DNA from: Oscillospiraceae bacterium
Lineage (GTDB): Bacteria; Bacillota; Clostridia; Oscillospirales; Oscillospiraceae
DNA: 64,000 nucleotides
Assembly: GCA_015067795.1 (NCBI GenBank)
Contig: SVLU01000003.1
Coordinates: 34,006 to 98,005 of the forward strand
Direction: 5' to 3'
The position numbers and the translations under genes were made by a program. The notes beneath the pieces are model-generated. The model ran no database searches and was not told the origin of the DNA. It saw nothing but the letters and a program-made list of their open reading frames with translations. Positions 1 through 8,221 of the stretch are shown piece by piece (position 1 is the first letter of the stretch; each line of letters starts with the position of its first letter).

Positions 1-118
1 ATTTAAATTCATCCGCGAAGCGGATACCTCACCTATTCACTATTCATTATAACTTATTACTTTCCAAAAATCGACACCAAAATTTAGTGAAGAGTGAATA
101 GTTAAGAGTGAAGAAGTA
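1..118. repeat. Non-coding start of window with short repeats
   Basis: No gene is visible. A small hairpin (ATCCGC-GAA-GCGGAT, 11-25) is followed by A/T-rich sequence with TATTCACTATTCAT on one side and GAGTGAATAGTTAAGAGTGAA on the other. These arms are roughly complementary, like the degenerate inverted repeats common in intergenic DNA of clostridia. The string CCAAAAATCGACACC at 64-78 echoes the stem of the terminator that follows. Confidence 0.4.
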
Positions 119-154
119 AAAATCGACACCCTTCTGTCGAAGGATGTCGATTTT
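119..154 (-). terminator. Terminator of the tRNA operon
   Basis: A 10-bp outer stem (119-128 with 145-154) and a 5-bp inner stem (130-134 with 139-143) are separated by one mismatch and closed by a TGTC loop. On the minus strand the hairpin is followed by a T-run, directly after the CCA end of tRNA-Cys. It ends the five-tRNA transcript. Confidence 0.8.
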
Positions 155-229
155 TGGAGGCGACACCCGGATTTGAACCGGGGAATCAGGGTTTTGCAGA
201 CCCGTGCCTTACCACTTGGCTATGTCGCC
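155..229 (-). tRNA. tRNA-Cys (GCA)
   Basis: The minus strand folds into a cloverleaf with acceptor arms GGCGACA (229-223) and TGTCGCC, discriminator T and an encoded CCA. The anticodon loop is CTGCAAA, anticodon GCA. The T-arm GGTTCAAATCC is canonical. It is the last gene of the five-tRNA operon. Confidence 0.95.
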
Positions 230-246
230 ATATTAAAATAAAAAAA

Positions 247-322
247 TGGAGCGGGCGACGAGGCTCGAACTCGCTACCTCCACCTTGGCAAGGTGGCGCT
301 CTACCAGATGAGCTACGCCCGC
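247..322 (-). tRNA. tRNA-Gly (GCC)
   Basis: The acceptor arm GCGGGCG/CGCCCGC, D-arm TAGCTCATCTGGTAGAGC and anticodon loop TTGCCAA (anticodon GCC) are visible on the minus strand, with an encoded CCA end. It is the fourth gene of the tRNA operon. Confidence 0.95.
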
Positions 323-327
323 ATACA

Positions 328-403
328 TGGTGCCTTGGGCCGGAGTCGAACCAGCGACACGCGGATTTTCAATCCGCTGCTCTACCAACTGAGCTACCAA
401 GGC
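328..403 (-). tRNA. tRNA-Phe (GAA)
   Basis: Minus-strand cloverleaf with acceptor GCCTTGG/CCAAGGC, anticodon stem GCGGA/TCCGC, loop TTGAAAA (anticodon GAA) and encoded CCA. It is the third gene of the operon. Confidence 0.95.
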
Positions 404-406
404 GTG

Positions 407-483
407 TGGCGACCCAGAACGGGCTCGAACCGTCGACCTCCAGCGTGACAGGCTGGCGTTCTAACCAACTGAACTACTGGGCC
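407..483 (-). tRNA. tRNA-Asp (GTC)
   Basis: Minus-strand cloverleaf with acceptor GGCCCAG/CTGGGTC, anticodon stem CCAGC/GCTGG, loop CTGTCAC (anticodon GTC) and encoded CCA. It is the second gene of the operon. Confidence 0.95.
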
Positions 484-524
484 ACACTTTTTCTGCCAGA
501 CCGATTGCTCGATCTGGCAGACCA

Positions 525-600
525 TGGTGGGAACAACAGGGCTCGAACCTGTGACCCCCTGCTTGTAAGGCAGGTGCTCTCCCAGCTGAGCTATGCTCCC
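525..600 (-). tRNA. tRNA-Val (TAC)
   Basis: Minus-strand cloverleaf with acceptor GGGAGCA, anticodon loop TTACAAG (anticodon TAC) and encoded CCA. It is the promoter-proximal tRNA. The operon is transcribed Val-Asp-Phe-Gly-Cys. Confidence 0.95.
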
Positions 601-633
601 GTTTCGTTGCTGTGTATCTCAGCAACGATGATG

Positions 634-662
634 ATTATAGCAGACACTCCTAAGATTGTCAA
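634..662 (-). promoter_or_regulatory. SigmaA promoter of the tRNA operon
   Basis: On the minus strand TTGACA (662-657) and TATAAT (639-634) are separated by exactly 17 nt, with an extended TGC before the -10. This near-consensus promoter fits a strongly expressed stable-RNA operon. Confidence 0.88.
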
Positions 663-689
663 CACTTTTTTTGAAATTTCTTGAAATTT

Positions 690-2111
690 TTATTTGACCT
701 TTTTTCCTGTTGTGGTCTTCTCCCTATGCCCCTCTGTTTCATTGCCGAATTCGGCAACTGCAGCTGCTGTGCTTGCGGATTTCTTCTTTGAAGCAACTGC
801 GATATTGTAGTACACAACATAGCCGATATAAAGAACCAGAACGATGATAATGAAGAATATTGCACCTCTTATCCATCCGCTGGAGAGAGCTTCACCAAAC
901 TCTGCCTTCAGATACTCTGTTCTGAGAAGCGGTACTGTGGAGTTGGCAATAAGCTTTACTACGCCCTGGCTTTCACCCTTGTAGAACACTTCCACTTCAC
1001 CCAGTACATCTCCGGCGCTAACAGGAGCAACGAGATCCTCATCGTTTTCTTCGCTGTATACAGTTATATCATATGTAATATCATCATCAGGTGTTACTGT
1101 GTTCTCAACAAGAAGGGTAATGGACTCTTCCGGATGGAGTACAACGGAATCGCTTCCCTCGCCCATGAGGATCGGTACTTCAGCAAGAAGGTTGCTTGTA
1201 TCAAGAATATATCTGTAACTGAAGTTATTGAAGCCCCACTCAAGAAGTCTGCGGGATTCGGAGAAATGCTGATAAATCTTGCCGCCATTATCGGTGCTTT
1301 TGTACTCCGCACCCATTACAACGGAGATAAGAGTAAGCTTGCTGTCATTTGCCACGGTTGCAAGACAGTAGCCTGCCGCATCTGTGGAGCCCGTCTTACC
1401 GCACTTTACATTTTCATAGTAATAGTCGCTGTTCTTGTCGATAAGCTTATTTGTGTTTGTAAGGCTTCTCTGAATGTGTGCGTTAGTGCTTGGTACTGTA
1501 TATACACTTGTACCTGTGATCTTAACGAAAAGCTCATGCTTATAAGCTTCGTTCAGCATAAGGTACAGATCGTATGCTGTGGTATAATGACCGTCAGCAG
1601 ACAGACCGTGTGGGTTAACAAACTTGGTGTTCTCACAGCCAAGCTCCTTTGCTCTGGCATTCATCTGACGTACAAAAACGTCGATGCTGCCGGAAACAGC
1701 CTCAGCAATGGCGTTACAGCCTTCGTTTGCAGAGGAAAGTGCCGCACAGTAGAGAAGATTGAGCATGGATATCTCTTCACCCGGGGTAAGCTCCGCGGTA
1801 GAGGAGCCTGCCGGCAGATTTGCAGTCGCATTCTCAGAGATGATTATCATATCATCCTCAGCAAGGTCACCGCTTTCGATTGCTTCCACCGCAAGGAGAA
1901 GGGTCATGATCTTGGTGGTGCTTGCAGGCTCAAGAATTTCATTCGCATTGAGATCATAGAGCACCTCTCCTGAACCGACTTCAACGAGAATTGCACTCTT
2001 TGCTTCGATAGCAGGGTCTTCCGCTGCAAGAGCTGTGCCGCTCATGAGGAACATGGATGCGATCAGCACAGCAGCCATAAAAAATGAAACTAAATTCTTA
2101 AATTTTTTCAT
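690..2111 (-). CDS. D-alanyl-D-alanine carboxypeptidase (PBP5/DacF family)
   Basis: A serine-type carboxypeptidase that trims the terminal D-Ala from peptidoglycan stem peptides on the outer face of the membrane. The 473-residue protein has a signal peptide (1-30, ending SGTALAA). The three active-site motifs of the penicillin-binding fold are present: STTK (S64, K67), SAN (127-129) and KTG (239-241). A beta-rich C-terminal region follows, then a membrane segment near 418-440 and a short charged Lys/Thr-rich tail. The tail after the anchor is unusual, because most PBP5 proteins end in an amphipathic helix. The ATG follows GGGAG. In spore formers such enzymes (DacF, DacB) also act in cortex synthesis; which paralogue this is cannot be decided here. 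Confidence 0.9.
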   Translation of the reverse strand: MKKFKNLVSFFMAAVLIASMFLMSGTALAAEDPAIEAKSAILVEVGSGEVLYDLNANEILEPASTTKIMTLLLAVEAIESGDLAEDDMIIISENATANLPAGSSTAELTPGEEISMLNLLYCAALSSANEGCNAIAEAVSGSIDVFVRQMNARAKELGCENTKFVNPHGLSADGHYTTAYDLYLMLNEAYKHELFVKITGTSVYTVPSTNAHIQRSLTNTNKLIDKNSDYYYENVKCGKTGSTDAAGYCLATVANDSKLTLISVVMGAEYKSTDNGGKIYQHFSESRRLLEWGFNNFSYRYILDTSNLLAEVPILMGEGSDSVVLHPEESITLLVENTVTPDDDITYDITVYSEENDEDLVAPVSAGDVLGEVEVFYKGESQGVVKLIANSTVPLLRTEYLKAEFGEALSSGWIRGAIFFIIIVLVLYIGYVVYYNIAVASKKKSASTAAAVAEFGNETEGHREKTTTGKKVK

Positions 2112-2293
2112 ATAAATCTCCCAACATTTATGATATACTATCCTAAGGTTGATTGTATACCGTGATTTCGCCGCTTGTCCGACACATAAGCATCCTGCGG
2201 CTTCTTCTTAAAAACATTAGCCCTAATACTATATAAGATTTTTCACAAAAAATCAACACATTCACAGAATTTTAATTTACGGAGCGGTTACAA

Positions 2294-2656
2294 ATGAAAA
2301 ACAAAAGGTTTGAAACAGTAATAATAGCTGTAACTCTGATATTTGCCACCTTCACTCTTGGGTTTTTCATTGGCAGAAATTCTGTCGAGGGTAGTTTTAC
2401 CGTTGAGACCCAGAACATTATTGTAGAAGCAAATGATACAAACAGCGACGAAGATATTGCTGTCATCAATATAAACACCGCCGATCTTGAAACTCTCGTT
2501 GAGCTTCCCGGTATCGGTGAAGCCATTGCTCAGCGTATCATTGACTACCGTGAGGCTAACGGTGATTTCAAAACCATTGAAGATATTAAAAATGTCTCCG
2601 GCATCGGAGAGTCAGTATACAAGAACATTCAGCTGCTGATCACAGTCAGCGACTGA
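2294..2656 (+). CDS. comEA: ComEA-like helix-hairpin-helix protein
   Basis: A short (120 aa) membrane-anchored DNA-binding protein of the ComEA type, which in competent Firmicutes binds incoming duplex DNA outside the membrane. One N-terminal membrane segment (about 8-27) is followed by an acidic linker and then a double helix-hairpin-helix domain from about residue 54. Diagnostic strings are ININTAD, LPGIGEAIAQRIIDYR and VSGIGE. It is shorter than B. subtilis ComEA (about 205 aa), because the linker region is reduced. GGAGCGG precedes the ATG. No comEB or comEC follows; a two-component pair begins 29 nt downstream, so the gene stands apart from the classical comE operon. Confidence 0.85.
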   Translation: MKNKRFETVIIAVTLIFATFTLGFFIGRNSVEGSFTVETQNIIVEANDTNSDEDIAVININTADLETLVELPGIGEAIAQRIIDYREANGDFKTIEDIKNVSGIGESVYKNIQLLITVSD

Positions 2657-2685
2657 AACACAATCTCTGGAAAGGACTCATAAAC

Positions 2686-3363
2686 ATGAAAATACTTGTC
2701 GTGGATGATGAAAAGCTTCTTGTCAAGGGAATTAAATTCAACCTTGAAAACGAAGGCTATCAGGTAGAGACCGCTTATGACGGTCAGGAAGCCGTAGAAC
2801 GTGCCCGCAGCGGCAGCTTTGATCTTATCATCCTTGATCTGATGATGCCCAAGCTGGACGGTTTGAAAGCCTGTATGATGATAAGAGAGTTTTCTACTGT
2901 TCCTATCATCATGCTTACTGCCAAAAGTGAGGATGTTGACAAGATAATAGGCTTCGAGTCAGGTGCCGATGACTATATCACAAAGCCCTTTAACATTCTC
3001 GAACTCAAGGCAAGAGTAAGAGCACTGCTCCGCAGAGCAAACATGAGCAGTAATGACAGCACCTCTATCATCAAAATCGGTCATATTGAGGTGGACACAA
3101 AGAAGCGTACCGCTCTTAAGAACGGTGAAAACGTAGTTCTCACCAGCAAGGAGTATGACCTTATCGAGCTGCTTATCAAAAACCCAGGTCGTGTATACAG
3201 CCGTGAGAACCTGCTTAACATCGTATGGGGCCGTGACTACCAGGGCGATATCCGCACCGTTGACGTTCACGTTCACAGAGTTCGTGACAAGCTGGAAATG
3301 AATCCTGCTGACCCTGAACGTATTCTTACCAAGTGGGGGGTTGGATATTATTTTAAAGAGTAA
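2686..3363 (+). CDS. OmpR/PhoB-family response regulator
   Basis: A 225-residue transcription factor. The receiver domain (1-120) has acidic residues D7/D8, phosphoacceptor D51 in LIILDLMMPK, the T-A pair in MLTAKS and K in ITKPF. A winged-helix domain follows (about 130-225), with the signature RTVDVHVHRVRDKLE and a C-terminal GVGYYF. It overlaps the partner kinase gene by 23 nt, so the two are probably translationally coupled. The architecture resembles WalR/PhoP regulators, but the target genes cannot be inferred. Confidence 0.92.
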   Translation: MKILVVDDEKLLVKGIKFNLENEGYQVETAYDGQEAVERARSGSFDLIILDLMMPKLDGLKACMMIREFSTVPIIMLTAKSEDVDKIIGFESGADDYITKPFNILELKARVRALLRRANMSSNDSTSIIKIGHIEVDTKKRTALKNGENVVLTSKEYDLIELLIKNPGRVYSRENLLNIVWGRDYQGDIRTVDVHVHRVRDKLEMNPADPERILTKWGVGYYFKE

Positions 3364-4840
3364 GCTGAAAGAAAAGCTTAAGGCTCTTTGGAATTATATC
3401 AAAGAGTTCTGCTTAAGCATAAGAATGAAGTTTATCCTCACATATCTGCTTATCATCACAGTTGTTCTGGTGGTGCTGAACACCTACCCTCTGGCAGTTT
3501 CAAGAGACCTTATCATCAACTCCAAGCAGACCACCATGTTTGCAAGAGTTACCCTGTTCAGCAGCTCTCTCGAGGGTCTTGAATCCCTTACGGTCGACGG
3601 TACAGAGCAGGTCATGAAGCTTCTGGACACCTCCAACTTCGATTATCTTGCGGTTATGAGTCCTGACAATGAAATTATTTACAAACAGGGCGGCACAGGT
3701 GAGGACTTCGTTCTGAATGAGGATTATTTCAACAGGTGTATGTCCCAAACTGCATCAGGCAACGATGTAGTCATCGCCGACTACAAAGAGGGTGTTTTCA
3801 CCAGCTATGCAGCCGCTCCCATCTACTCCAAGGATCAGATTACAGGTGTTGTAATCATGGTGGAAGCTGACAACGACCAGGGCAGTATTATTGAAAATCT
3901 CCAGAGCAACATCCAGAGCATTTCCATAGCCGTCTTTATCCTCACCATTACTGTCGGTACTCTCGTTTCTCTCACGCTGACAAAACGTATTACAAAGGTA
4001 CTTAAGGCAATTAAGTTTGTCCGCGAGGGTGAATACGGCTACCGTGCCAAGGTTTCCGGCAACGATGAGCTTACCGAGCTTACCAAGGAGTTCAACAGTC
4101 TCACAGGCAGACTTCAGGTAACCGAGGATATGCGACGCCGTTTTGTTTCCGATGCCTCCCACGAGCTTAAAACTCCCCTTGCTTCCATCCGACTTTTAAG
4201 TGACAGTATTCTCCAGAATTCGGAATATATGGACATGGAGACTGTTTCCGAGTTTGTAACCGACATCGGCAACGAGGCCGACCGACTCACCCGTACAACG
4301 GAAAAGCTTCTCAATCTCACAAGACTTGACAGCAATGTGATGATAAAACGCACCAAGGTTGACGTTAAGAATGTTGTTGGCAACGCTATGAGAATTCTTT
4401 CACCTTTGGCAAAACGCAGCAATATTACACTTAATTATAAGTGTGCTAACGGCTGCACCGTTTTCGCCACCGAGGATGACATCTATCAGGTTGTCCTGAA
4501 CCTTGCGGAAAACGCAATAAAATACAATCTCCCGGAGGGCAGTGTTTATCTCAACCTGAAAAAGGAAGGCAATATGGTAGCACTTACCGTAAAGGACACA
4601 GGCATCGGTATTCCCGAAGCTGACATTCCAAACATCTTTGACCGCTTCTACCGTGTGGACAAGGCACGCTCACGTGAAGCAGGCGGCAGTGGTCTCGGTC
4701 TCTCTATCGTTAAATCCACCGTTCAGGAACATGGCGGTACTGTTGAGGCCTTCAAAAACAAGGACAAGGGTATGTGCTTTAAGGTGATGCTTCCTTACTA
4801 TTCCGGCATCCACGAACAGGACGCTCCCATTAAAAAATAA
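3341..4840 (+). CDS. Sensor histidine kinase
   Basis: The membrane partner of the preceding regulator. From the TTG at 3341 the protein has 499 residues: a basic amphipathic N-terminus, a first membrane segment (about 30-50), an extracytoplasmic sensor of about 130 residues, a second membrane segment (about 187-209), a HAMP linker, a HisKA domain with DASHELKTPL (H274) and a HATPase domain with NAIKYN, DTGIGIP and GGSGLGLSIV. The start is uncertain. The TTG lies immediately after a G-run in the regulator gene, and the in-frame ATG at 3425 would remove 28 residues while keeping both membrane segments. The layout resembles WalK/PhoR without an obvious PAS domain. Confidence 0.9.
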   Translation: MDIILKSKLKEKLKALWNYIKEFCLSIRMKFILTYLLIITVVLVVLNTYPLAVSRDLIINSKQTTMFARVTLFSSSLEGLESLTVDGTEQVMKLLDTSNFDYLAVMSPDNEIIYKQGGTGEDFVLNEDYFNRCMSQTASGNDVVIADYKEGVFTSYAAAPIYSKDQITGVVIMVEADNDQGSIIENLQSNIQSISIAVFILTITVGTLVSLTLTKRITKVLKAIKFVREGEYGYRAKVSGNDELTELTKEFNSLTGRLQVTEDMRRRFVSDASHELKTPLASIRLLSDSILQNSEYMDMETVSEFVTDIGNEADRLTRTTEKLLNLTRLDSNVMIKRTKVDVKNVVGNAMRILSPLAKRSNITLNYKCANGCTVFATEDDIYQVVLNLAENAIKYNLPEGSVYLNLKKEGNMVALTVKDTGIGIPEADIPNIFDRFYRVDKARSREAGGSGLGLSIVKSTVQEHGGTVEAFKNKDKGMCFKVMLPYYSGIHEQDAPIKK

Positions 4841-4850
4841 GTTCCTTTAA

Positions 4851-4879
4851 TTGACAATTATTGGAACTTGTGATACGAT
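4851..4879 (+). promoter_or_regulatory. SigmaA promoter of metY
   Basis: TTGACA (4851-4856), a 17-nt spacer, then TACGAT (4874-4879) lie 45 nt upstream of the metY ATG. No T-box or SAM riboswitch is visible in the short leader. Confidence 0.75.
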
Positions 4880-4923
4880 ATTCAAACATTTTTTAATGTA
4901 TATAACAGAAAGGCTGTGAAACC

Positions 4924-6204
4924 ATGAGCTATATTGACACCAAATGTATTCAGGCCGGTTACACTCCAAAGAACGGCGAACCAAGAGTTATTCCAATCAT
5001 TCAGAGCACCACTTTCAAATACGACAAGAGCGAAGATATGGCAAAGCTGTTCGATCTGGAAGCAAGCGGCTATTTCTATTCCAGACTCCAGAACCCTACC
5101 TGTGACTATGTTGCAGCCAAAATATGTGCTCTCGAGGGCGGCACAGCAGCTATGCTTACATCCTCCGGTCAGGCTGCATCCTTCTTCTCCGTATTCAATA
5201 TAGCATCCTGCGGAGATCACGTTGTAGCAAGCTCTGCTATCTACGGCGGTACATTCAATCTGTTCAATGTTACAATGCGCCGTATGGGCATTGATTTTAC
5301 ATTCGTAAACCCTGACTGCACAGAAGAAGAGCTGAGAGCTGCATTCAAGCCAAACACCAAGGCTTGCTTTGCTGAAACAATCTCCAACCCTTCCCTTACA
5401 GTTCTTGATTTTGAACTGTTTGCAAAGGTTGCTCACGAGAACGGTGTACCTCTCATCATCGACAATACATTTGCAACTCCAATCAACTGCCGTCCTTTTG
5501 AACACGGTGCTGACATCGTTATCCATTCCACCACAAAGTATATGGACGGTCACGCAACAAGCGTTGGCGGCGTTATCGTTGACAGCGGCAAGTTCGACTG
5601 GGATGCTTATGCAGACAAATTCCCGGGTCTCACCACTCCGGACGAAAGCTACCATGGCCTTACTTATACAAAGAGCTTCGGCAAGGAAGGTGCATATATC
5701 ACAAAGGCTACTGCACAGCTTATGCGTGACCTGGGCTCCTCCCCTGCTCCTCAGAACGCATTCCTCTTAAATCTTGGTCTTGAATCCCTCCATGTAAGAG
5801 TTCCAAAGCACTGTGCAAATGCTACCGCTGTTGCTGAATATCTCGAAAAGCACGATGAGGTTGCATGGGTTCATTATCCAAGCCTTCCAAATAACAAGTA
5901 TTATGACCGTGTTCAGAAGTATATGCCAAACGGCACCTGCGGCGTTATCTCCTTCGGTCTTAAGGGCGGCAGAGAAAGAGCTGAAAAGTTCATGATGAAC
6001 CTTAAGCTGGCTTGCGTTGTAACTCACGTTGCTGATGCAAGAACCTGCATCCTCCATCCCGCAAGTGCAACTCACCGTCAGCTTACCGATGAAGAACTGG
6101 TTGCCTGCGGCGTTTCCCCAGACCTCATGCGTCTCTCCGTCGGCATCGAGGATGCAAGAGATATTATTGCTGATATTGAGAATGCTATTGAGGCTTCCAA
6201 GTAA
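4924..6204 (+). CDS. metY: O-acetylhomoserine sulfhydrylase (MetY)
   Basis: A PLP enzyme that makes homocysteine directly from O-acetylhomoserine and sulfide, the direct-sulfhydrylation route to methionine. Its 426 residues match the usual MetY length, longer than cystathionine synthases. The PLP lysine is K205 in HSTTKYMDGH, and SGQAA and DNTFATP line the cofactor site. The region around 220-260, with GLTTPDESYHGL, is typical of MetY. GAAAGG precedes the ATG. The aspartate-family genes hom and lysC lie elsewhere in this window (55.2-57.6 kb) and would supply the homoserine. Codon use is strongly biased, as in highly expressed genes. Confidence 0.93.
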   Translation: MSYIDTKCIQAGYTPKNGEPRVIPIIQSTTFKYDKSEDMAKLFDLEASGYFYSRLQNPTCDYVAAKICALEGGTAAMLTSSGQAASFFSVFNIASCGDHVVASSAIYGGTFNLFNVTMRRMGIDFTFVNPDCTEEELRAAFKPNTKACFAETISNPSLTVLDFELFAKVAHENGVPLIIDNTFATPINCRPFEHGADIVIHSTTKYMDGHATSVGGVIVDSGKFDWDAYADKFPGLTTPDESYHGLTYTKSFGKEGAYITKATAQLMRDLGSSPAPQNAFLLNLGLESLHVRVPKHCANATAVAEYLEKHDEVAWVHYPSLPNNKYYDRVQKYMPNGTCGVISFGLKGGRERAEKFMMNLKLACVVTHVADARTCILHPASATHRQLTDEELVACGVSPDLMRLSVGIEDARDIIADIENAIEASK

Positions 6205-6224
6205 TTAATCTTAAAATCAAATAA

Positions 6225-6252
6225 TTCCCAAGCAGTTAAAACTGCTTGGGAA
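6225..6252 (+). terminator. Hairpin after metY
   Basis: A perfect 12-bp stem (6225-6236 with 6241-6252) closes on a TAAA loop. No long T-run follows, so termination strength is uncertain. It separates metY from the tRNA-Leu gene 8 nt downstream. Confidence 0.65.
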
Positions 6253-6259
6253 TCCATAC

Positions 6260-6344
6260 GCGCCTGTGATGGAATTGGTAGACATGCAGGATTTAGGTTC
6301 CTGTGCAGCAATGCGTGCGGGTTCGAGTCCCTTCAGGCGCACCA
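6260..6344 (+). tRNA. tRNA-Leu (TAG)
   Basis: A class II tRNA with acceptor GCGCCTG/CAGGCGC, anticodon loop TTTAGGT (anticodon TAG), a long variable arm (TGTGCAGCAATGCGTGC), T-arm GGTTCGAGTCC and encoded CCA. Confidence 0.95.
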
Positions 6345-6399
6345 CACCAATCACCCAATTTGTCAACGCAAATGGGGTTTTTCAAAAGGAGCTGTTAAC

Positions 6400-6951
6400 A
6401 TGGAGTTTAAGGACTATTTATCAATCTTTTCATTATTGGTTTCCGTTACCGCCCTCACCTATTCCATCCTCAGCAATACAAAGAAATATGAGCTGACCAA
6501 TCAGTATTTCAACGATGTTTTAAAATGGCATAATCAGGTTGTAGAGGTTCTTGTCCACCTGAGAGTCTACTGCTCTAATTCCGAGCTGAAAACCAAACAC
6601 CTGGCTCAGCTCTCTGTTCTCATCGAAAACGGCAGATTTTATTTCCCCAACACCGAAACTGATAAGGGTATAGGCAGGAGCAAATCGAAAGCTTACCAGG
6701 GCTTGAGACATGGTGTACTGGATTTACTCGTTTATGAGCACCGTTTATTCAGCGGGGATGATTGCGTAAATCATCTTGAACACGCAGAAGCGCTCCAGAA
6801 GTTGTTTACTTCAAAGATTTTTGAACACCTGGACCCCGGCGGCAGAAATGTCAGAATCGAGAAAAATACAAGCATAAAAAATCCTGAAAATATGGATTTA
6901 CATGAGCTTTTTGAACTGCCTGCTGATGAAATCTACAAGTTTTTCAGATAG
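6400..6951 (+). CDS. Small membrane-anchored protein of unknown function
   Basis: I do not recognise this 183-residue protein. One N-terminal membrane segment (about 6-24) is followed by a soluble, largely helical domain with several aromatic and basic patches (HNQVVEVLVHLRVYC, RFYFPN, VYEHRLF). It has no metal-binding or catalytic signature that I can name. AAAGGAG precedes the ATG at a good distance. It stands alone between tRNA-Leu and the following small-gene cluster. Confidence 0.7.
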   Translation: MEFKDYLSIFSLLVSVTALTYSILSNTKKYELTNQYFNDVLKWHNQVVEVLVHLRVYCSNSELKTKHLAQLSVLIENGRFYFPNTETDKGIGRSKSKAYQGLRHGVLDLLVYEHRLFSGDDCVNHLEHAEALQKLFTSKIFEHLDPGGRNVRIEKNTSIKNPENMDLHELFELPADEIYKFFR

Positions 6952-7123
6952 TATAAATCTGAAAGAATACTTATGCATTCTTATGCTCAACATAGTGTAT
7001 GCAGAAGATGTGTACTGCCTTCCCTGTATTTCTCTTTGTCATAGTATAAACTGAAGTGAGAATCACAATAAACTGCTGTATAGAACGAGCAGCAGCCACT
7101 CATACTAAAGCTGAGGTGATTAT

Positions 7124-7363
7124 ATGCCAAAAGCAAGTATGTTTTTCACTCTGAGTAACGTTAACGGAAAGCACGATACAAAAGCCATCAAGAAAGAGCT
7201 TGATGCTCTGCCGGGAGTTATGTCAGTCAGTGTAAACGGCAATACAAACAGCGTTGCTGTGGACTATGATACTACCGGCGTTCAGAGTGAACGTATCGAA
7301 AAACAGCTGAAAAATATTGGTTATGAGATAATTGATTGTAAATCTGATAACCATATCATGTAG
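7124..7363 (+). CDS. HMA-fold small protein without the CxxC site
   Basis: A 79-residue protein with the beta-alpha-beta-beta-alpha-beta pattern of heavy-metal-associated (copper-chaperone) domains: a first strand (MFFTLSNV), a helix (KAIKKELDALPGV), strands SVSVNG and SVAVDY, a helix and IGYEI. The MxCxxC metal site expected after strand 1 is replaced by SNVNGKHD, so it should not bind copper in the usual way. GAGGTG precedes the ATG. Two tiny basic genes follow at once, and the three look like one operon. Confidence 0.72.
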   Translation: MPKASMFFTLSNVNGKHDTKAIKKELDALPGVMSVSVNGNTNSVAVDYDTTGVQSERIEKQLKNIGYEIIDCKSDNHIM

Positions 7364-7374
7364 GAGGCAGAAAG

Positions 7375-7497
7375 ATGCCCAATAATAAGAAATCTAAAGA
7401 CACCGCAAAAAGCACCGATGTAGAACGTCAGGAAAAAATGCAAAATGATCAGCACAACACCAAAAAGGTGGCTCTTGGGCCAAATACCAGACGATAG
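7375..7497 (+). CDS. 40-residue charged protein
   Basis: A tiny gene with a strong ribosome-binding site (TAGGAGG, 7 nt before ATG), starting 11 nt after the HMA-like gene. The product is Lys/Asn/Gln-rich (starts MPNNKKSKD, ends ALGPNTRR), probably disordered, with no hydrophobic segment. The composition and size resemble small clostridial spore-associated or acid-soluble proteins, but I cannot assign it to a named family. The in-frame stop, RBS and spacing support it as a real gene. Confidence 0.65.
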   Translation: MPNNKKSKDTAKSTDVERQEKMQNDQHNTKKVALGPNTRR

Positions 7498-7508
7498 GAG
7501 TCAGCATA

Positions 7509-7643
7509 ATGCCAAAAGACAGTCAGCCTGATCCTAAGGGTGTCAGAGACAGAAAAGCCAATGGTCAGACACCCCTGACACGGGAAAGTCAGAATAAAGA
7601 TAGAAACGCAAAGAAAAAGTCTATTAAGAATAACGATGTGTAA
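7509..7643 (+). CDS. 44-residue charged protein
   Basis: It follows the preceding tiny gene by 11 nt and has its own GGAG ribosome-binding site. The product starts MPKDSQPDPKG and ends in a Lys/Asn-rich tail; it is hydrophilic and likely disordered. A strong hairpin terminator begins 2 nt after the stop, which supports this as the last gene of a three-gene operon. Function is unknown. Confidence 0.65.
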   Translation: MPKDSQPDPKGVRDRKANGQTPLTRESQNKDRNAKKKSIKNNDV

Positions 7644-7645
7644 AG

Positions 7646-7683
7646 AAACAGCACCGCATGATACGGTGCTGTTTACACTTTTT
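7646..7683 (+). terminator. Terminator of the small-gene operon
   Basis: An 11-bp stem, AAACAGCACCG (7646-7656) with CGGTGCTGTTT (7664-7674), is followed by ACACTTTTT. Confidence 0.8.
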
Positions 7684-7720
7684 ATCCCATTTCCATATAA
7701 TAAATAAAGGAGGGCTTATC

Positions 7721-8203
7721 ATGAGATACATCCCTTACGACAGAGCCGCCGCAGTAATCTATGCCCGAAAGTGGGCTTTGGATCGCAATCAGGCTTACTA
7801 CAACTTTGAAAACATCGGCGGTGACTGCACTAATTTTGCTTCTCAATGCATTTTCACCGGAGCAGGTGTCATGAATTTCACTCCTGTTACAGGGTGGTAC
7901 TATCGCTCAGCTTCCGACCGCACCGCATCATGGACAGGAGTAGAATTTCTTTATAATTTCCTTGTAAACAACTCTTCCATCGGACCTCACGGTCGGGAGG
8001 TATCACGGCAGGAACTTCTTCCCGGTGACATCGTTCAGCTTGGAACACGGGAAGGTCATTTCTACCATTCCCCTGTTATAACCGCCGTTACTCCCGAAAT
8101 TCTTGTAGCCGCTCATACATACGATGCTTTAGATCGTCCATTGTCATCATACAATTATCAGAACCTACGATTAATTCATATTGACGGTGTGCGGATATAT
8201 TAA
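7721..8203 (+). CDS. Amidase_6 domain protein
   Basis: A 160-residue protein that is essentially one putative amidase domain (Amidase_6 family, papain-like fold). Visible landmarks are YDRAAAVIYARKWA at the N-terminus and GGDCTNFASQ with the likely catalytic cysteine near residue 36. GDIVQLG and GHFYHSPVIT carry the likely catalytic histidine. It has no signal peptide, although many homologues are exported. I chose the ATG at 7721 because AGGAGG sits 8 nt upstream; an in-frame upstream extension overlaps the preceding terminator. The substrate is unknown, and a cell-wall or spore-cortex role is only a guess. Confidence 0.82.
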   Translation: MRYIPYDRAAAVIYARKWALDRNQAYYNFENIGGDCTNFASQCIFTGAGVMNFTPVTGWYYRSASDRTASWTGVEFLYNFLVNNSSIGPHGREVSRQELLPGDIVQLGTREGHFYHSPVITAVTPEILVAAHTYDALDRPLSSYNYQNLRLIHIDGVRIY

Positions 8204-8221
8204 AAGTATTTTATACAAACT

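Noticed and set aside
154..684. 176-codon frame across the start of the window
   Set aside because: It runs antisense through five tRNA genes.
1134..1973. 279-codon frame antisense to the carboxypeptidase gene
   Set aside because: A shadow frame; the minus-strand protein has all three active-site motifs.
4841..4923. SAM riboswitch or T-box upstream of metY
   Set aside because: The space between promoter and start is too short, and no T-box or S-box motif is visible.
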